The notes beneath the pieces are model-generated. The model had not been told where the DNA came from. It ran no database searches and worked only from the letters and a program-made list of their open reading frames with translations. Positions 36,104-45,904 of a DNA stretch of 64,000 nt are shown one piece after another; the first letter of the stretch is position 1; each line of letters begins with the position of its first letter. The position numbers and the translations under genes are program-made. Source of the DNA: Candidatus Synechococcus calcipolaris G9 (GTDB lineage: Bacteria > Cyanobacteriota > Cyanobacteriia > Thermosynechococcales > Thermosynechococcaceae); the NCBI RefSeq assembly GCF_029582805.1, contig NZ_JAKKUT010000002.1:1202001-1266000 (forward strand). Direction: 5' to 3'.

Positions 36104-37732
36104 GTGAAGCTCTTTCGGATTCTGTTACGGGCTGCCTGGAAAACAGTGATCGGGGCAGCCATTGCCGGCCTCTTAAATGGGATAAGTACCGCTGGTTTGA
36201 TTGCCTTGATTAATGGTGCCCTCCACCACAGTCAAGTCCTAGGGGCTTTTTTGCCTTGGGCTTTTTTAGGTTTAGCCCTACTGCTACTGCTCACCCACTT
36301 TGCCTCCCAGGTGCTCTTGGTGCGGGCTGCCCAGCAGGCCCTCTTAGAGATGCGTTTACTCCTGAGTCGGCGAATTTTAGCCTCTCCCCTGCGGCAATTG
36401 GAGGGGATTGGTACTGCCCAACTGTTGGCAACCCTCACGGACGATGTGGATGCGGTCTCCCGTTCCTTTTCGGCCCTGCCCAATCTCTTTAATGCGATCG
36501 CCATTGTGTTGGGCTGCCTGCTCTATATGGGTTGGCTCTCCCCGATTTTGTTTTTTGCCCTAGTTGCCCTCATCGGCATTGGCACGAGTAGCTACCTATT
36601 TTTGGCCTCCAAGGCCCGCCGCTTTCTCAAACGGGCCCGGGATGAACAGGATCACCTTTTTCAGCATTTTCGGACGCTGACAGAGGGGAATAAGGAACTG
36701 AAGCTCAATCAAAATCGCCGCGTTGCTTTTATTAATGAAGACCTGCAACCGACGGCGGAAATCACCCGACAGCAAAATCAATTGGGCTTTACGGTCTTTG
36801 CGATCGCCGCCAGTTGGGGACAGCTACTTCTATTTGTCACCATTGGCTTTTTTCTCTTTACCCTGCCCCACATTTTAGGGGTTAGCTCCACGGTCTTGTC
36901 GGGCTATGTGCTGACCATTATTTACTTGATGCTACCCATGCAACAGGTGATTGATGCCATTCCCATTTTTAGCCGTGCCAGTGTTGCCCTCAGCAAGGTA
37001 GAGTCTCTGCAACTCACTCTGGCAGACAGTCCCCAGGATAGTCAGCTAAGTACCCATGAAACCGATGGCTTAAAACCTTGGCAAAAGTTACAACTGGTGG
37101 GAGTAACCCATAGCTACCATAGTGGCGGCGCAGAGCAGCCCATCACCTTTACCTTGGGGCCCCTCTACCTAGAATTTGCAGCGGGGGAGATTATTTTTAT
37201 TGTCGGCGGGAATGGCAGCGGTAAATCTACCCTAGCCAAGATCATTACTGGCCTCTATGTCCCCGAATCAGGGGATATTTTTCTAGATGCCCTGAAAATT
37301 GACGATCGCAACCGCGAGGCCTACCGCCAGCAGTTTGCCACGGTGTTTAGTGATTTCTATCTCTTCGATCGCCTCTTGGGGTTAGAGCCATCCCACCTGG
37401 TTGAACAGGTTCCCCAGTACCTTGAGCGGCTGCGCCTGAGCCATAAAGTGACACTCCAGGGCGATCGCTTTTCCACCACGAACCTATCCCAGGGGGAGCG
37501 AAAACGCTTGGGCCTATTGACGGCATACCTGGAAGATCGTCCCGTCTATGTGTTTGATGAATGGGCGGCGGATCAGGATCCCCTCTTTCGCGACTTTTTC
37601 TATCGCAAGCTCTTACCGGAACTGAAGGAACGGGGAAAAACCATCTTTGTGATTAGCCATGACGATCGCTACTTTGACCTGGGCGATCGCCTGATTAAGC
37701 TAGACTACGGCCAAGTTGCTGTGGCACACTGA
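36104..37732 (+). CDS. cyclic-peptide-type ABC exporter (SyrD/PvdE-like), fused permease-ATPase
   Basis: 542 aa, GTG start touching the previous stop. N-terminal permease of about six membrane segments (GAAIAGLLNGISTAGLIALI; HVLGVSSTVLSGYVLTIIYL region), then an ABC ATPase from about residue 325: Walker [19 protein letters not shown], signature TNLSQGERKRLGLLTAYL, Walker B region RPVYVFDEWAADQDPLFRDF and switch histidine TIFVISHDDRYFDLGDR. The FDEWAADQDP variant and the LSQGERKR signature are typical of the PvdE/SyrD (cyclic peptide transporter, TIGR01194) group. Substrate unknown; no peptide-synthesis genes are nearby. Confidence 0.85.
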   Translation: MKLFRILLRAAWKTVIGAAIAGLLNGISTAGLIALINGALHHSQVLGAFLPWAFLGLALLLLLTHFASQVLLVRAAQQALLEMRLLLSRRILASPLRQLEGIGTAQLLATLTDDVDAVSRSFSALPNLFNAIAIVLGCLLYMGWLSPILFFALVALIGIGTSSYLFLASKARRFLKRARDEQDHLFQHFRTLTEGNKELKLNQNRRVAFINEDLQPTAEITRQQNQLGFTVFAIAASWGQLLLFVTIGFFLFTLPHILGVSSTVLSGYVLTIIYLMLPMQQVIDAIPIFSRASVALSKVESLQLTLADSPQDSQLSTHETDGLKPWQKLQLVGVTHSYHSGGAEQPITFTLGPLYLEFAAGEIIFIVGGNGSGKSTLAKIITGLYVPESGDIFLDALKIDDRNREAYRQQFATVFSDFYLFDRLLGLEPSHLVEQVPQYLERLRLSHKVTLQGDRFSTTNLSQGERKRLGLLTAYLEDRPVYVFDEWAADQDPLFRDFFYRKLLPELKERGKTIFVISHDDRYFDLGDRLIKLDYGQVAVAH

Positions 37733-37793
37733 TCCCTTAGGGGTATTGATACCCAACCCTAAAAATCAACCCTAGGGAAACAGGAGAACATCC

Positions 37794-38255
37794 ATGGGGC
37801 AATCTATTTCTTCCGGTGACTATTCCTGGAACAGACTCCTCAAGTGGGCTGCTGGATTCCTGCTTTGCGCCTGTTTGGTGCTTCTGGCTCCCTTGCCTGC
37901 CTGGGCGGCGACCCAAATTCGTCTTTTTGATCTGACTTACCAAGACTGTCCTGCCGAGATTGGGGCGGGAGCCGTGACCCCCGGTGGCACCACCCTACGG
38001 GCAAATTGCTATCTGATTATTGGTCAGGCGGAAAACAAATCCGGTCGCACCGTGGTAGATGCCGATGTCTTTGGGCGCATCTATGATGCCAATGGCAATC
38101 CAGTAATGCAAAATCGCACTCGCCTTGGTGCCATTGAAGAAGTCCCCCCCGGCATTAGTGAGTTTCAAATTCGCGTGAGTGTTCCCTACGATCAGCCCAC
38201 ACCCCTCATTTTGGAGCAGTTCAAAGCCTCAGGTTTTACGACAAAGGTTCGCTAG
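37794..38255 (+). CDS. exported protein of unknown function
   Basis: 153 aa. N-terminal signal peptide: basic SWNRLLKWAAG, hydrophobic FLLCACLVLLAPLPAW, cleavage site WAA. The mature part has two cysteines (YQDCPAEIGAGAVTPG and LRANCYLIIGQAENKSGRTV) that could form a disulfide, and a beta-rich body (DADVFGRIYDANGNPVMQNR; EVPPGISEFQIRVSV) resembling small immunoglobulin-like exported proteins of cyanobacteria. Family not named with confidence. Next gene 76 bp downstream is also exported. Confidence 0.75.
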   Translation: MGQSISSGDYSWNRLLKWAAGFLLCACLVLLAPLPAWAATQIRLFDLTYQDCPAEIGAGAVTPGGTTLRANCYLIIGQAENKSGRTVVDADVFGRIYDANGNPVMQNRTRLGAIEEVPPGISEFQIRVSVPYDQPTPLILEQFKASGFTTKVR

Positions 38256-38331
38256 TTTTTTGTATTTTCCTACAAAAGTACCTGTCAACACCCCTACACC
38301 CGCAAGGGGATGGGTTTATCGGTGAAAAACC

Positions 38332-38691
38332 ATGAAATATTTCCTTGCTGTAATGCTTGTTTTGGCGACAGTGCCCCTACCTGCCCTAGGTCAGGGTCGT
38401 CCCCTACGGTGCCAGAATACAGAAAGCACATTTGTGGAAACGGAAACTAAAAACTACTGGGTTAATATCTGTGGCGGTGATTTTCCTGCCTACTATGTAG
38501 CCATGAACAAAGGCGATCGCAACCAATCCATTCGCCTCCGACTCAGTGACTACGATCCCCAAGGAAACTACTTTGAGGCAGTGAATCAGAGCTATATCTA
38601 TATCCTTTCAAAAACACCCCGAGGGATGTTTCTAACGGTGAGCCAGGGGACAAAGGAACTCTTGAGGGAACCGGTATTGCAACCCTGGTAA
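38332..38691 (+). CDS. small exported protein
   Basis: 119 aa. Clear signal peptide MKYFLAVMLVLATVPLPALG with likely cleavage after ALG or QG. The mature chain has two cysteines (PLRCQNTESTF and VNICGGDFPAYY) and a pattern of alternating hydrophobics (NQSIRLRLSDYDPQGNYFEA; QSYIYILSKTPRGMFLTV) suggesting a compact beta protein. No recognised family. Same strand as the preceding exported protein, so possibly one transcript. Convergent with the haemagglutinin gene. Confidence 0.7.
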   Translation: MKYFLAVMLVLATVPLPALGQGRPLRCQNTESTFVETETKNYWVNICGGDFPAYYVAMNKGDRNQSIRLRLSDYDPQGNYFEAVNQSYIYILSKTPRGMFLTVSQGTKELLREPVLQPW

Positions 38692-38727
38692 TTTCTAGAT
38701 ATTAATTCATGTCAGGAGACGCACAAT

Positions 38728-41700
38728 CTAGGGACAATCTAAGGCATCAAGCATTGCTGCCCACTGCTCAGGGGTGAGATCATTGAATGTTCCACCCGCG
38801 CCCTCCGCTTCGCTGTCTAGATCACACACCACCTCTTCATCATTAGAGGCGGATTCTTGTCCCTGAAGAATCGTGGCAATATCCGAGGGGCCATTGGTAT
38901 CAGGATCGTTGGGAACGACATCCACCTGGGGACTAGCCTCGAAACTGGTCGATGTGACTGGAGAACTGGCGGTAGCCGATGGTACAGAAGAGGAAGGCGT
39001 TGGCGTGGGGCTGATAGCCGTTGATTCTGAGGAGCTAGGGTCAGGGAGAACAGTATTAGGATTCAGTTGGCTGGGATCGATTTGATACAGAAAACCATTG
39101 CCAGTAAAGGTGGCTGGATCTGGATAAACCGTATTAAACTGTTCGGCTCCCACTAACCCGCCCTTGCTATTGGACGCTGGCGAAAACGAATAGACTAACC
39201 AGTCGCCCACAGTCGATTCAATTCCGTTTGCACCTGCATTATTAATAAAGCTACTGGGAGTAACCAAGGTAATTGAGTTTTGGGCTTGCACTGGCTCATT
39301 CAAGATTAAATTGCCTGACTGGGTGCGAATATTAACGCTATTGGCACCCGTCACCCCCGTTGGATTCACTTGACCAATGATCAATGTCCCTGAATTGACA
39401 AATTCAATATCACCCGTTGCATCACTGGCAAAGGTTTGAACCGTATTACCCGTGTGATCAAAGGTAAAGGAAACATTTCCGGAAAAGGCAAGTCCTTGAG
39501 CAACCACCGGCTGGGTTTGAGTAACGGCTCCCCCTGCATTGAGGGTAATTGCCCCCTGAGAGGTTAATCCATTTGTTGTACCAACGGTGCCAATCGTAAA
39601 GCCGCCACTATCTCGATAGCTAATGGCCCCGGTGGTATTTCCGGCCAGGGTGGCGATCGCATTGCCGGGATTCTCTAGTTCAACATTCCCCTGAGCGATT
39701 AACCCTAAATTAGCGATCGCTAAATTTGCACCAGCGGTTTGGTTAATCCCCTGCCCCGTGACCAATTGCAGTGTATTGGTATTTGTGGGCGATAGGAGAG
39801 CGGAAATTTCAATAGAACCACTGTTGGTGTCACCAATTTGCAGTATTCCAGCCGTAATTTTATTTAACTCAGCAGACACCAAACTCAATTTACCCGCCGT
39901 TTTTGTCCCCAGATCTATCTCATGACCATTGCTGAAGGGCCGCACCGTTACCTGATGGGTTCCGGCATTCACCGCTCCATTATTCAATGCCATTTCATTG
40001 GCAATAAGCGTCAGGTTGTCCCCTGACAGAATACTACCCGAGCTTATGGTGAGACTATTTCCTGCGGTTAGGGAAATGATGCCGCCGCTACTAGCTGTCC
40101 CGGTAGCAGAGCTAGAACTGGTATTAATGCCTTGAGTTGTAATATTGCCGTTTGTCGTTAGAGAAACACTCCCCCCTAAATTTGCATTACCAATCCCAGC
40201 ATTGATGCGACTAGAGTTAGCGTTAATGGCACCTACCTGAATATTGCCGGTTTGGGTAGTGATTGCCAGATTTCCAGCATCTCCGGCATTACCAGCACCG
40301 CCCTGAGTGCGTTGGGAATTGGTAGAAATTGCTGTGGTTGTTACATTCCCTTGGGCTGTTAAAGTCACTGGAGCAGCATTTCCAGCATTGCCACCCCCGG
40401 CTCCAGTGCGATTAGAATTAGCCGTAATCGCAGCCGTCGTAATTGTTCCAGCAGCGGATAGATTGATCGGAGCAGCATTCCCAGCGTTGCCACTCCCACC
40501 TCCAGTACGACTCGAATTAGCCGTAATTGCAGCCGTATTCAAACTACCCGCTGAATTTAAGGCAATGCTCCCCGCATTCCCAGCATTATGATTATTAATC
40601 CCGGTAGAAACCGTTGATCCAGAGTTCAAAGCCCCTGTAGAGGCAATATTCCCTGAGGTTTGGGTGGTCAAGGAAATAGCTCCACCATTATTGGCTGCAC
40701 CAGTTGCAGAGACGGAACTAGTATTAATGGCTTGGGTATTAATATTGCCGTTCGCCGTCGTCAGGGAAATGATTCCCCCTAAACCTGCATTCCCAATCCC
40801 AGTAGTGGGGCGATTAGAACTAGCATTAATGGCACCTACTTGAATATTGCCGGTTTGGGTGGCGATTGTCAGATTTCCGGCATCTCCGGCATTACCAGCA
40901 CCACCCTGAGTGCGTTGGGAATTTGTAGAAATTGCTGTGGTTGTTACATTTCCTTGGGCTGTTAAAGTCACTGGAGCGGCATTTCCAGCATTGCCACCCC
41001 CGGCTCCAGTACGATTAGAATTAGCCGTAATCGCAGCAGTTGTAATTGTTCCAGCAGCGGATAGATTGATCGGAGCAGCATTGCCGGCATTGCCACTCCC
41101 ACCTCCAGTACGACTAGAATTAGCCGTAATTCCAGTAGTATTCAAATTACCCGCTGAATTTAAGGTAATGTTCCCCGCATTCCCAGCGTCATGATTATTA
41201 GTTCCGGCAGAAACCGTTGATCCAGAGTTCAAAGCCCCTGTAGAGGCAATATTCCCTGAGGTTTGGGTAGTTAAGGAAATAGCACCACCATTATTAGCTG
41301 CACCAGTTGCAGAGGCAGAACTGGTATTAATGGCTTGAGTATTAATATTGCCGTTCGCCGTCGTCAGGGATATGATTCCCCCTAAACCTGCATCCCCAAT
41401 CCCGGCATTTGCGCGATTAGAGCTAACATTGATGGCACCTACTTGGATGTTGCCAGTTTGGGTAGTGATTGTAAGATTTCCAGCATTTCCGGCATCACCA
41501 GCCCCTGCACCCGTGCGACTCGAATTAGCCGTAATACCGGCCGTAGTTAAACTTCCAGCAGAACTAAAGGTAATGTCGCCTGCGTTACCAGCATTATGAT
41601 TATTTGTCGCAGCAGAAACCGTTGAACGAGAATTCAAGGCCCCTGTAGAAATATTATTTCCTGAAGTTTGGGTAGTTAGGGAGATAGAACCGCCGTCACT

Positions 41701-43938
41701 AGCTGCCCCAGTAGTAGAGTTAGTCCAGGTATTAATGGCTTGGGTAGTAATATTGCCATTTGCCGTCGTCAGGGATATGATTCCCCCTAAACCTGCACCT
41801 CCAATCCCGGCATTTGCGCGATTAGAACTAGCATTAATGGCACCTACTTGGATGTTACCGGTTTGGGTAGTGATTGTTAGATTTCCGGCATTTCCGGCAT
41901 GACCAGCACCACCCTGAGTGCGTTGGGAATTGGTAGAAATTGCTGTGGTTGTTACATTCCCTTGGGCTGTTAAAGTAACAGAAGCGGCATTTCCAGCATT
42001 GCCACTACCGCCCCCAGTACGACTAGAATTTGCAGTAATCGCTCCAGTAGTAATTGCAGCCGCAGAGTTGACGGTAATTGTCCCCCCATTACCCACATTG
42101 TCAGCGGTTGCTCCTGCTAAACTGGCCCCAGCCGCTAGGTTTCTTAGGGTAATATTACCAACGGTACTGGTTACGGTAATTGAACCAGCATCATTGCTAC
42201 CATTGCTCGTGTTTAAGTCTCGGTTGGGCAAGTCAATGGATGCGGCATTGAGTACAATATCGCCACCATTTGTCCGAATGGTTCTCACTGGGGTTCCTGT
42301 TCCTGTTCGTCGAATCATGCCATTGGGGTCAAAAGAGCCATAGCCTGATGTCGGGCCCGCCAGTAAACTAACGTCACCACCATTGGTTGTAATATTGGCA
42401 TCCAGGTAAATATCCCGCCCTGCTTGAGCCGTTAAAGAAACTCCTGAATTGGCTAAACTCACCGGGTTATTAAAGCGAATATCGCGTGTAGCCTGTAACG
42501 TTACGTTGGTTGTTGCTGCATTTAAGGTGGCAGTATTCAAGACACTATTGTTCGTGCCATTGTCAGTAAATAGAACATTAGGCGCATTCGGCACTCCCGA
42601 ATTTGCTCCCGTGCTAATAGTCAAGTCTTGGGGATCCAACAACAACATCCCCGCTTGCCCTTGGGGTGCAAGGGTGTTGACCTGTCCGTCAAAATGCAGA
42701 TACTTTTTCCCCGATACCTCCACAAACCCACCATCACCGCCCAAATCTCCCCCCCGGGCAGAGATCATTCCCTGAAATATCGTACTGTTATCCGCCCAAT
42801 TAATGACTGTCCCGCCGTTACCCTGAGTCACAGCATCGACATTCATGACGGTGTTGCTATCTACAAATAAGTTCTGGGCATTGAAACTACTATCCAGGCG
42901 ACCCGTGCCTGCACTACCTCCTAGGTAATCCCCACCCCCCAGAATCGTGCCGCCACCCGCACCACCAGAGGCATTCAACTGAGCATTGACAAAGGCGACA
43001 TTAGAGCCAAGGACATTAATCTGTCCTCCCACCCCCTCAGGATTCGACACATCCATCGTGCCACTGGCAACCGTTGTTGCCCCCTCCACTGGCACATTCA
43101 CCTTACTGGGGTCATGAACCAAGCTAATCGTGCCATCGGCATTGTGTACTACACTATTCACCCGTGGACGATCTTCTCCTCCCGTAATCAATCGGGGTAA
43201 ATCCACCGCTTCAATCACCCCATCTTCAGGAATCCGATCCGCTGGAATCTCTAAACTAAGGATCATTCCCTCCTGGGAAATCCGTACCATGCCCGTTTCT
43301 GGAACCGCCTGAATTGTGATCCGTCCCCCCGGAGCCGATAGGGTTCCTGTATTGAACACCTGATGACCCATCAATGTTAAATTCTGCCCTGGACCAACGG
43401 CTAAATTCCCTTCATTGACGATAATTCCCGTGCTTAAAAACTCAAACCCGGTGGGGTTCCCGACGAGGTTGGCGTAGTCATTAAACCCATTAATGTCAAA
43501 AATACCGCCGTCAAAATGCACCCGTTGGGCGGTGGAGGCATGGAACGCTGCTGGTACGTTTAACTGGGCATTGGGCCCGAAAACAATTCCCGCCGGATTA
43601 AGTAAATAGAGGTTGCTGTTCCCCCCCATTACCTGGATTAAACCATTGATATAGCTGACATCGCCGCCATTCACGCCAGCGAGGATATTTTGAACATTGG
43701 GCTTGGAGAGAAAGTTGGCAATCTGACCATCATTCAGACCAAATTGCCGAAACAGATGAAATAAATTTTTGCCATCCCTGGAAAATGCACCGCCGCCAAT
43801 GTCAAATTGCTGACCATTTACCGTCACGGTTGTATTTGTAGCGTTAGCCGCAGGATGGATCTGGGCGATCGCAGGTAAGGGAAGAAGGCAACCCAGAGCC
43901 ACAACAGGAGAGAACCACCGACAAATTGTGTTTAACAT
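38728..43938 (-). CDS. filamentous haemagglutinin-like TPS exoprotein
   Basis: 1736 aa from the ATG at 43938 (an ATG nine codons upstream is less likely). Signal peptide MLNTICRWFSPVVALGCLLP ending AIAQ. The TPS secretion domain follows (TNTTVTVNGQQFDIGGGAFS, LFHLFRQFGLNDGQIANFLS, NVQNILAGVNGGDVSYINGL, NSNLYLLNPAGIVFGPNAQL), then a long Asn/Gly/Thr/Ala-rich parallel beta-helix with repeats such as ITANSSRTGGGSGNAGNAAP. A Pro/Ser/Thr linker (STAISPTPTPSSSVPSAT) precedes an acidic C-terminal tail. Such proteins are exported through a TpsB pore and act as adhesins or surface proteins. No tpsB gene is present in the window. Confidence 0.92.
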   Translation of the reverse strand: MLNTICRWFSPVVALGCLLPLPAIAQIHPAANATNTTVTVNGQQFDIGGGAFSRDGKNLFHLFRQFGLNDGQIANFLSKPNVQNILAGVNGGDVSYINGLIQVMGGNSNLYLLNPAGIVFGPNAQLNVPAAFHASTAQRVHFDGGIFDINGFNDYANLVGNPTGFEFLSTGIIVNEGNLAVGPGQNLTLMGHQVFNTGTLSAPGGRITIQAVPETGMVRISQEGMILSLEIPADRIPEDGVIEAVDLPRLITGGEDRPRVNSVVHNADGTISLVHDPSKVNVPVEGATTVASGTMDVSNPEGVGGQINVLGSNVAFVNAQLNASGGAGGGTILGGGDYLGGSAGTGRLDSSFNAQNLFVDSNTVMNVDAVTQGNGGTVINWADNSTIFQGMISARGGDLGGDGGFVEVSGKKYLHFDGQVNTLAPQGQAGMLLLDPQDLTISTGANSGVPNAPNVLFTDNGTNNSVLNTATLNAATTNVTLQATRDIRFNNPVSLANSGVSLTAQAGRDIYLDANITTNGGDVSLLAGPTSGYGSFDPNGMIRRTGTGTPVRTIRTNGGDIVLNAASIDLPNRDLNTSNGSNDAGSITVTSTVGNITLRNLAAGASLAGATADNVGNGGTITVNSAAAITTGAITANSSRTGGGSGNAGNAASVTLTAQGNVTTTAISTNSQRTQGGAGHAGNAGNLTITTQTGNIQVGAINASSNRANAGIGGAGLGGIISLTTANGNITTQAINTWTNSTTGAASDGGSISLTTQTSGNNISTGALNSRSTVSAATNNHNAGNAGDITFSSAGSLTTAGITANSSRTGAGAGDAGNAGNLTITTQTGNIQVGAINVSSNRANAGIGDAGLGGIISLTTANGNINTQAINTSSASATGAANNGGAISLTTQTSGNIASTGALNSGSTVSAGTNNHDAGNAGNITLNSAGNLNTTGITANSSRTGGGSGNAGNAAPINLSAAGTITTAAITANSNRTGAGGGNAGNAAPVTLTAQGNVTTTAISTNSQRTQGGAGNAGDAGNLTIATQTGNIQVGAINASSNRPTTGIGNAGLGGIISLTTANGNINTQAINTSSVSATGAANNGGAISLTTQTSGNIASTGALNSGSTVSTGINNHNAGNAGSIALNSAGSLNTAAITANSSRTGGGSGNAGNAAPINLSAAGTITTAAITANSNRTGAGGGNAGNAAPVTLTAQGNVTTTAISTNSQRTQGGAGNAGDAGNLAITTQTGNIQVGAINANSSRINAGIGNANLGGSVSLTTNGNITTQGINTSSSSATGTASSGGIISLTAGNSLTISSGSILSGDNLTLIANEMALNNGAVNAGTHQVTVRPFSNGHEIDLGTKTAGKLSLVSAELNKITAGILQIGDTNSGSIEISALLSPTNTNTLQLVTGQGINQTAGANLAIANLGLIAQGNVELENPGNAIATLAGNTTGAISYRDSGGFTIGTVGTTNGLTSQGAITLNAGGAVTQTQPVVAQGLAFSGNVSFTFDHTGNTVQTFASDATGDIEFVNSGTLIIGQVNPTGVTGANSVNIRTQSGNLILNEPVQAQNSITLVTPSSFINNAGANGIESTVGDWLVYSFSPASNSKGGLVGAEQFNTVYPDPATFTGNGFLYQIDPSQLNPNTVLPDPSSSESTAISPTPTPSSSVPSATASSPVTSTSFEASPQVDVVPNDPDTNGPSDIATILQGQESASNDEEVVCDLDSEAEGAGGTFNDLTPEQWAAMLDALDCP
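40185..41390 (-). repeat. 603-bp tandem duplication inside the haemagglutinin gene
   Basis: Two copies, 40185-40787 and 40788-41390, are nearly identical; for example the block starting GTGCGTTGGGAATT near 40307 recurs near 40910 exactly 603 bp on. The unit encodes 201 residues and keeps the frame. Shorter diverged relatives occupy 41391-42010, where the GTGCGTTGGGAATTGG block appears again near 41918. The duplication lengthens the beta-helix stalk. Confidence 0.85.
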
Positions 43939-44040
43939 TTGACAGATAAAATAGTGGGAATACAAGAAACATTCTAGCGACTTGTGTCAACAGCCCCCTC
44001 ATGTGTCAAGAATTCGTTATATTTCTTATTGTTTTTATGG

Positions 44041-45630
44041 TCAGGAAGCCTGCTCTAGCAGCAATGGTTCTGATACAGATTTCATGGGTGGATGCAAGGG
44101 ATCATAGTGCAATTGCTCTGCAATCCGTTGCCGCGCCAAGACTCGGTATTCCCAAAAATGCTCACCTGCGGCACATAGGCCCAGATACATATTCAAGACT
44201 TGGGGTTTTTTCCAGAAAATCGTCCATAGTTGCCGCCAAAATTGCTGGCGGATTTCAGGGCGACGGATGCCCTGGAGCCAAAACACTTGGGCAATCAAGC
44301 GTAATCCCTTGCCTAGGGGAAACTGCATGGTTTGTTTTTTGGCATTGGCGAGGCGGATATTTAGACATTGGTTGAAACAACGGCGGAGATACTGGGCCGG
44401 ATCATAGAGATTCCAAAATGCCTGGACGTACTCTTCGGCAATCTCCTCGATGGGGCGGGTGGGAATGAAATTCATCAGGGTATTTTGATCCCCGGTTTGG
44501 TTTTCATGATCTACTAAAAGGCGATTTTCCTTTGCTAGGCGATCCCAAAGGGCTGTGTTGTGGGGGGCCTGAAGAATACCCAGCATCGGTTGGGGAATAC
44601 TGGTTTCCTCAACAAAGGCGCGAATTCGTTCCCCGGCTCCGGCCCGCTCACCATCAAAGCCAAGGATAAAGCCTGCATAGATCAGTAATCCAGCCTTATT
44701 GATCTTATTACAGGCCTCTACTAGGGGATTGCGGGTATTTTGTACCTTGCGGGTCACTTGCAGACTGTCTTGATCGGGGGTTTCAATGCCTAAGAAAACC
44801 GCATAGAAGCCGGATTTGCCCATTAATTCTAGGAGTTCATCGTCCTCGGCTAAGTTTACAGAAGCTTCAGTAATAAACGTAAAGGGAAAGTTCCGCTCCT
44901 CCATCCAGGGAATCAATTCCCGCAAAAATCGCTTCACATTGCGTTGATTGCCAATGAAGTTGTCATCCACAATGAAGAGGGAACCCCGCCAGCCTAAGTC
45001 ATAGAGAGCCTGGAGTTCGGCGATCGCCTGTTGGGGTTCCTTCGTGCGTGGTTTACGGCCATAGAGGGAAATAATGTCACAAAATTCACAGTTGAAGGGA
45101 CAACCTCGGGAAAACTGAACCGCCATCATCAGATAGGCATCCAAATCCAGGAGATCAAAACGGGGCATGGGACTTTGACTGACATCGGGTTTTTCTGTAG
45201 CCCGAAAGGTTCCCTGGCTCTCCCCCCGATTGACGGCCTCAATGAACAGGGGAATGGTAATTTCCCCCTCATCAAGAATCAGATAATCCACACCTGCATC
45301 AATGGATTCCTGGGTGACAGAGGTGGGATAGGGGCCACCAGCGGCTACCTTTTTCCCTAGTTGATGGGCTTTTTTGACCAGTTCCAAAAAGTCGGGCTTT
45401 TGCACCAACATGGCGGAAAGAATCACGAGATCACACCATTCCCAATCGTCCTCGGTTTCTTCTCGGACATTGCGATCGCAGAATCGAATATTCCACTCCG
45501 GTGGCAAAAGGGAGGCAACGGTAATAATTCCTAGGGGGGGAATGGTTGCCTTTAAGCCAGCGATCTCCATGAGGCGATCGTAGGACCAAAAGGACTGGGG
45601 AAATTTGGGATAGAGAAGGAGGACGTTCAT
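44041..45630 (-). CDS. B12-binding-domain radical SAM protein (DUF4070 type)
   Basis: 529 aa. N-terminal cobalamin-binding-like domain (MNVLLLYPKFPQSFWSYDRL; TIPPLGIITVASLLPPEWNI; VDYLILDEGEITIPLFIEAV). The radical SAM cluster motif CxxxCxxC is in FSRGCPFNCEFCDIISLYGR near residue 180, followed by LFIVDDNFIGNQRNVKRFL and GFILGFDGERAGAGERI. The C-terminal ~130 residues are the DUF4070 region (FNQCLNIRLANAKKQTM). Related proteins carry out methylations or other radical chemistry on lipids and tetrapyrroles; the substrate is unknown. Stand-alone gene. Confidence 0.88.
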   Translation of the reverse strand: MNVLLLYPKFPQSFWSYDRLMEIAGLKATIPPLGIITVASLLPPEWNIRFCDRNVREETEDDWEWCDLVILSAMLVQKPDFLELVKKAHQLGKKVAAGGPYPTSVTQESIDAGVDYLILDEGEITIPLFIEAVNRGESQGTFRATEKPDVSQSPMPRFDLLDLDAYLMMAVQFSRGCPFNCEFCDIISLYGRKPRTKEPQQAIAELQALYDLGWRGSLFIVDDNFIGNQRNVKRFLRELIPWMEERNFPFTFITEASVNLAEDDELLELMGKSGFYAVFLGIETPDQDSLQVTRKVQNTRNPLVEACNKINKAGLLIYAGFILGFDGERAGAGERIRAFVEETSIPQPMLGILQAPHNTALWDRLAKENRLLVDHENQTGDQNTLMNFIPTRPIEEIAEEYVQAFWNLYDPAQYLRRCFNQCLNIRLANAKKQTMQFPLGKGLRLIAQVFWLQGIRRPEIRQQFWRQLWTIFWKKPQVLNMYLGLCAAGEHFWEYRVLARQRIAEQLHYDPLHPPMKSVSEPLLLEQAS

Positions 45631-45904
45631 TATTTTTTTAGGTTAAGGGTTTTAGGTTAAGGGAATGAAGATATTTAGATATTAATTTTGGCACTCTAAA
45701 CATTTGACAGCCGAAAAACTGGCTTAGGATTTCAATTGTTAGGGATAGCTGACGTTTAGCTGTTCCTTTGAGTATAGCGGTCAGTCGAAAATCTGCCCCT
45801 TGGTGAGCCTACTAGGCTAATTTCAATGCCAGAATAACGACACACTGTACATTGGTTTACAGTTTTTCAATAAAGATATGTGATTTTCTGATGGTCAGGG
45901 TGAG

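Noticed and set aside
41348-42343. Plus-strand open frames within the haemagglutinin gene
   Set aside because: They are antisense shadows of the repetitive minus-strand gene and repeat with the same period.
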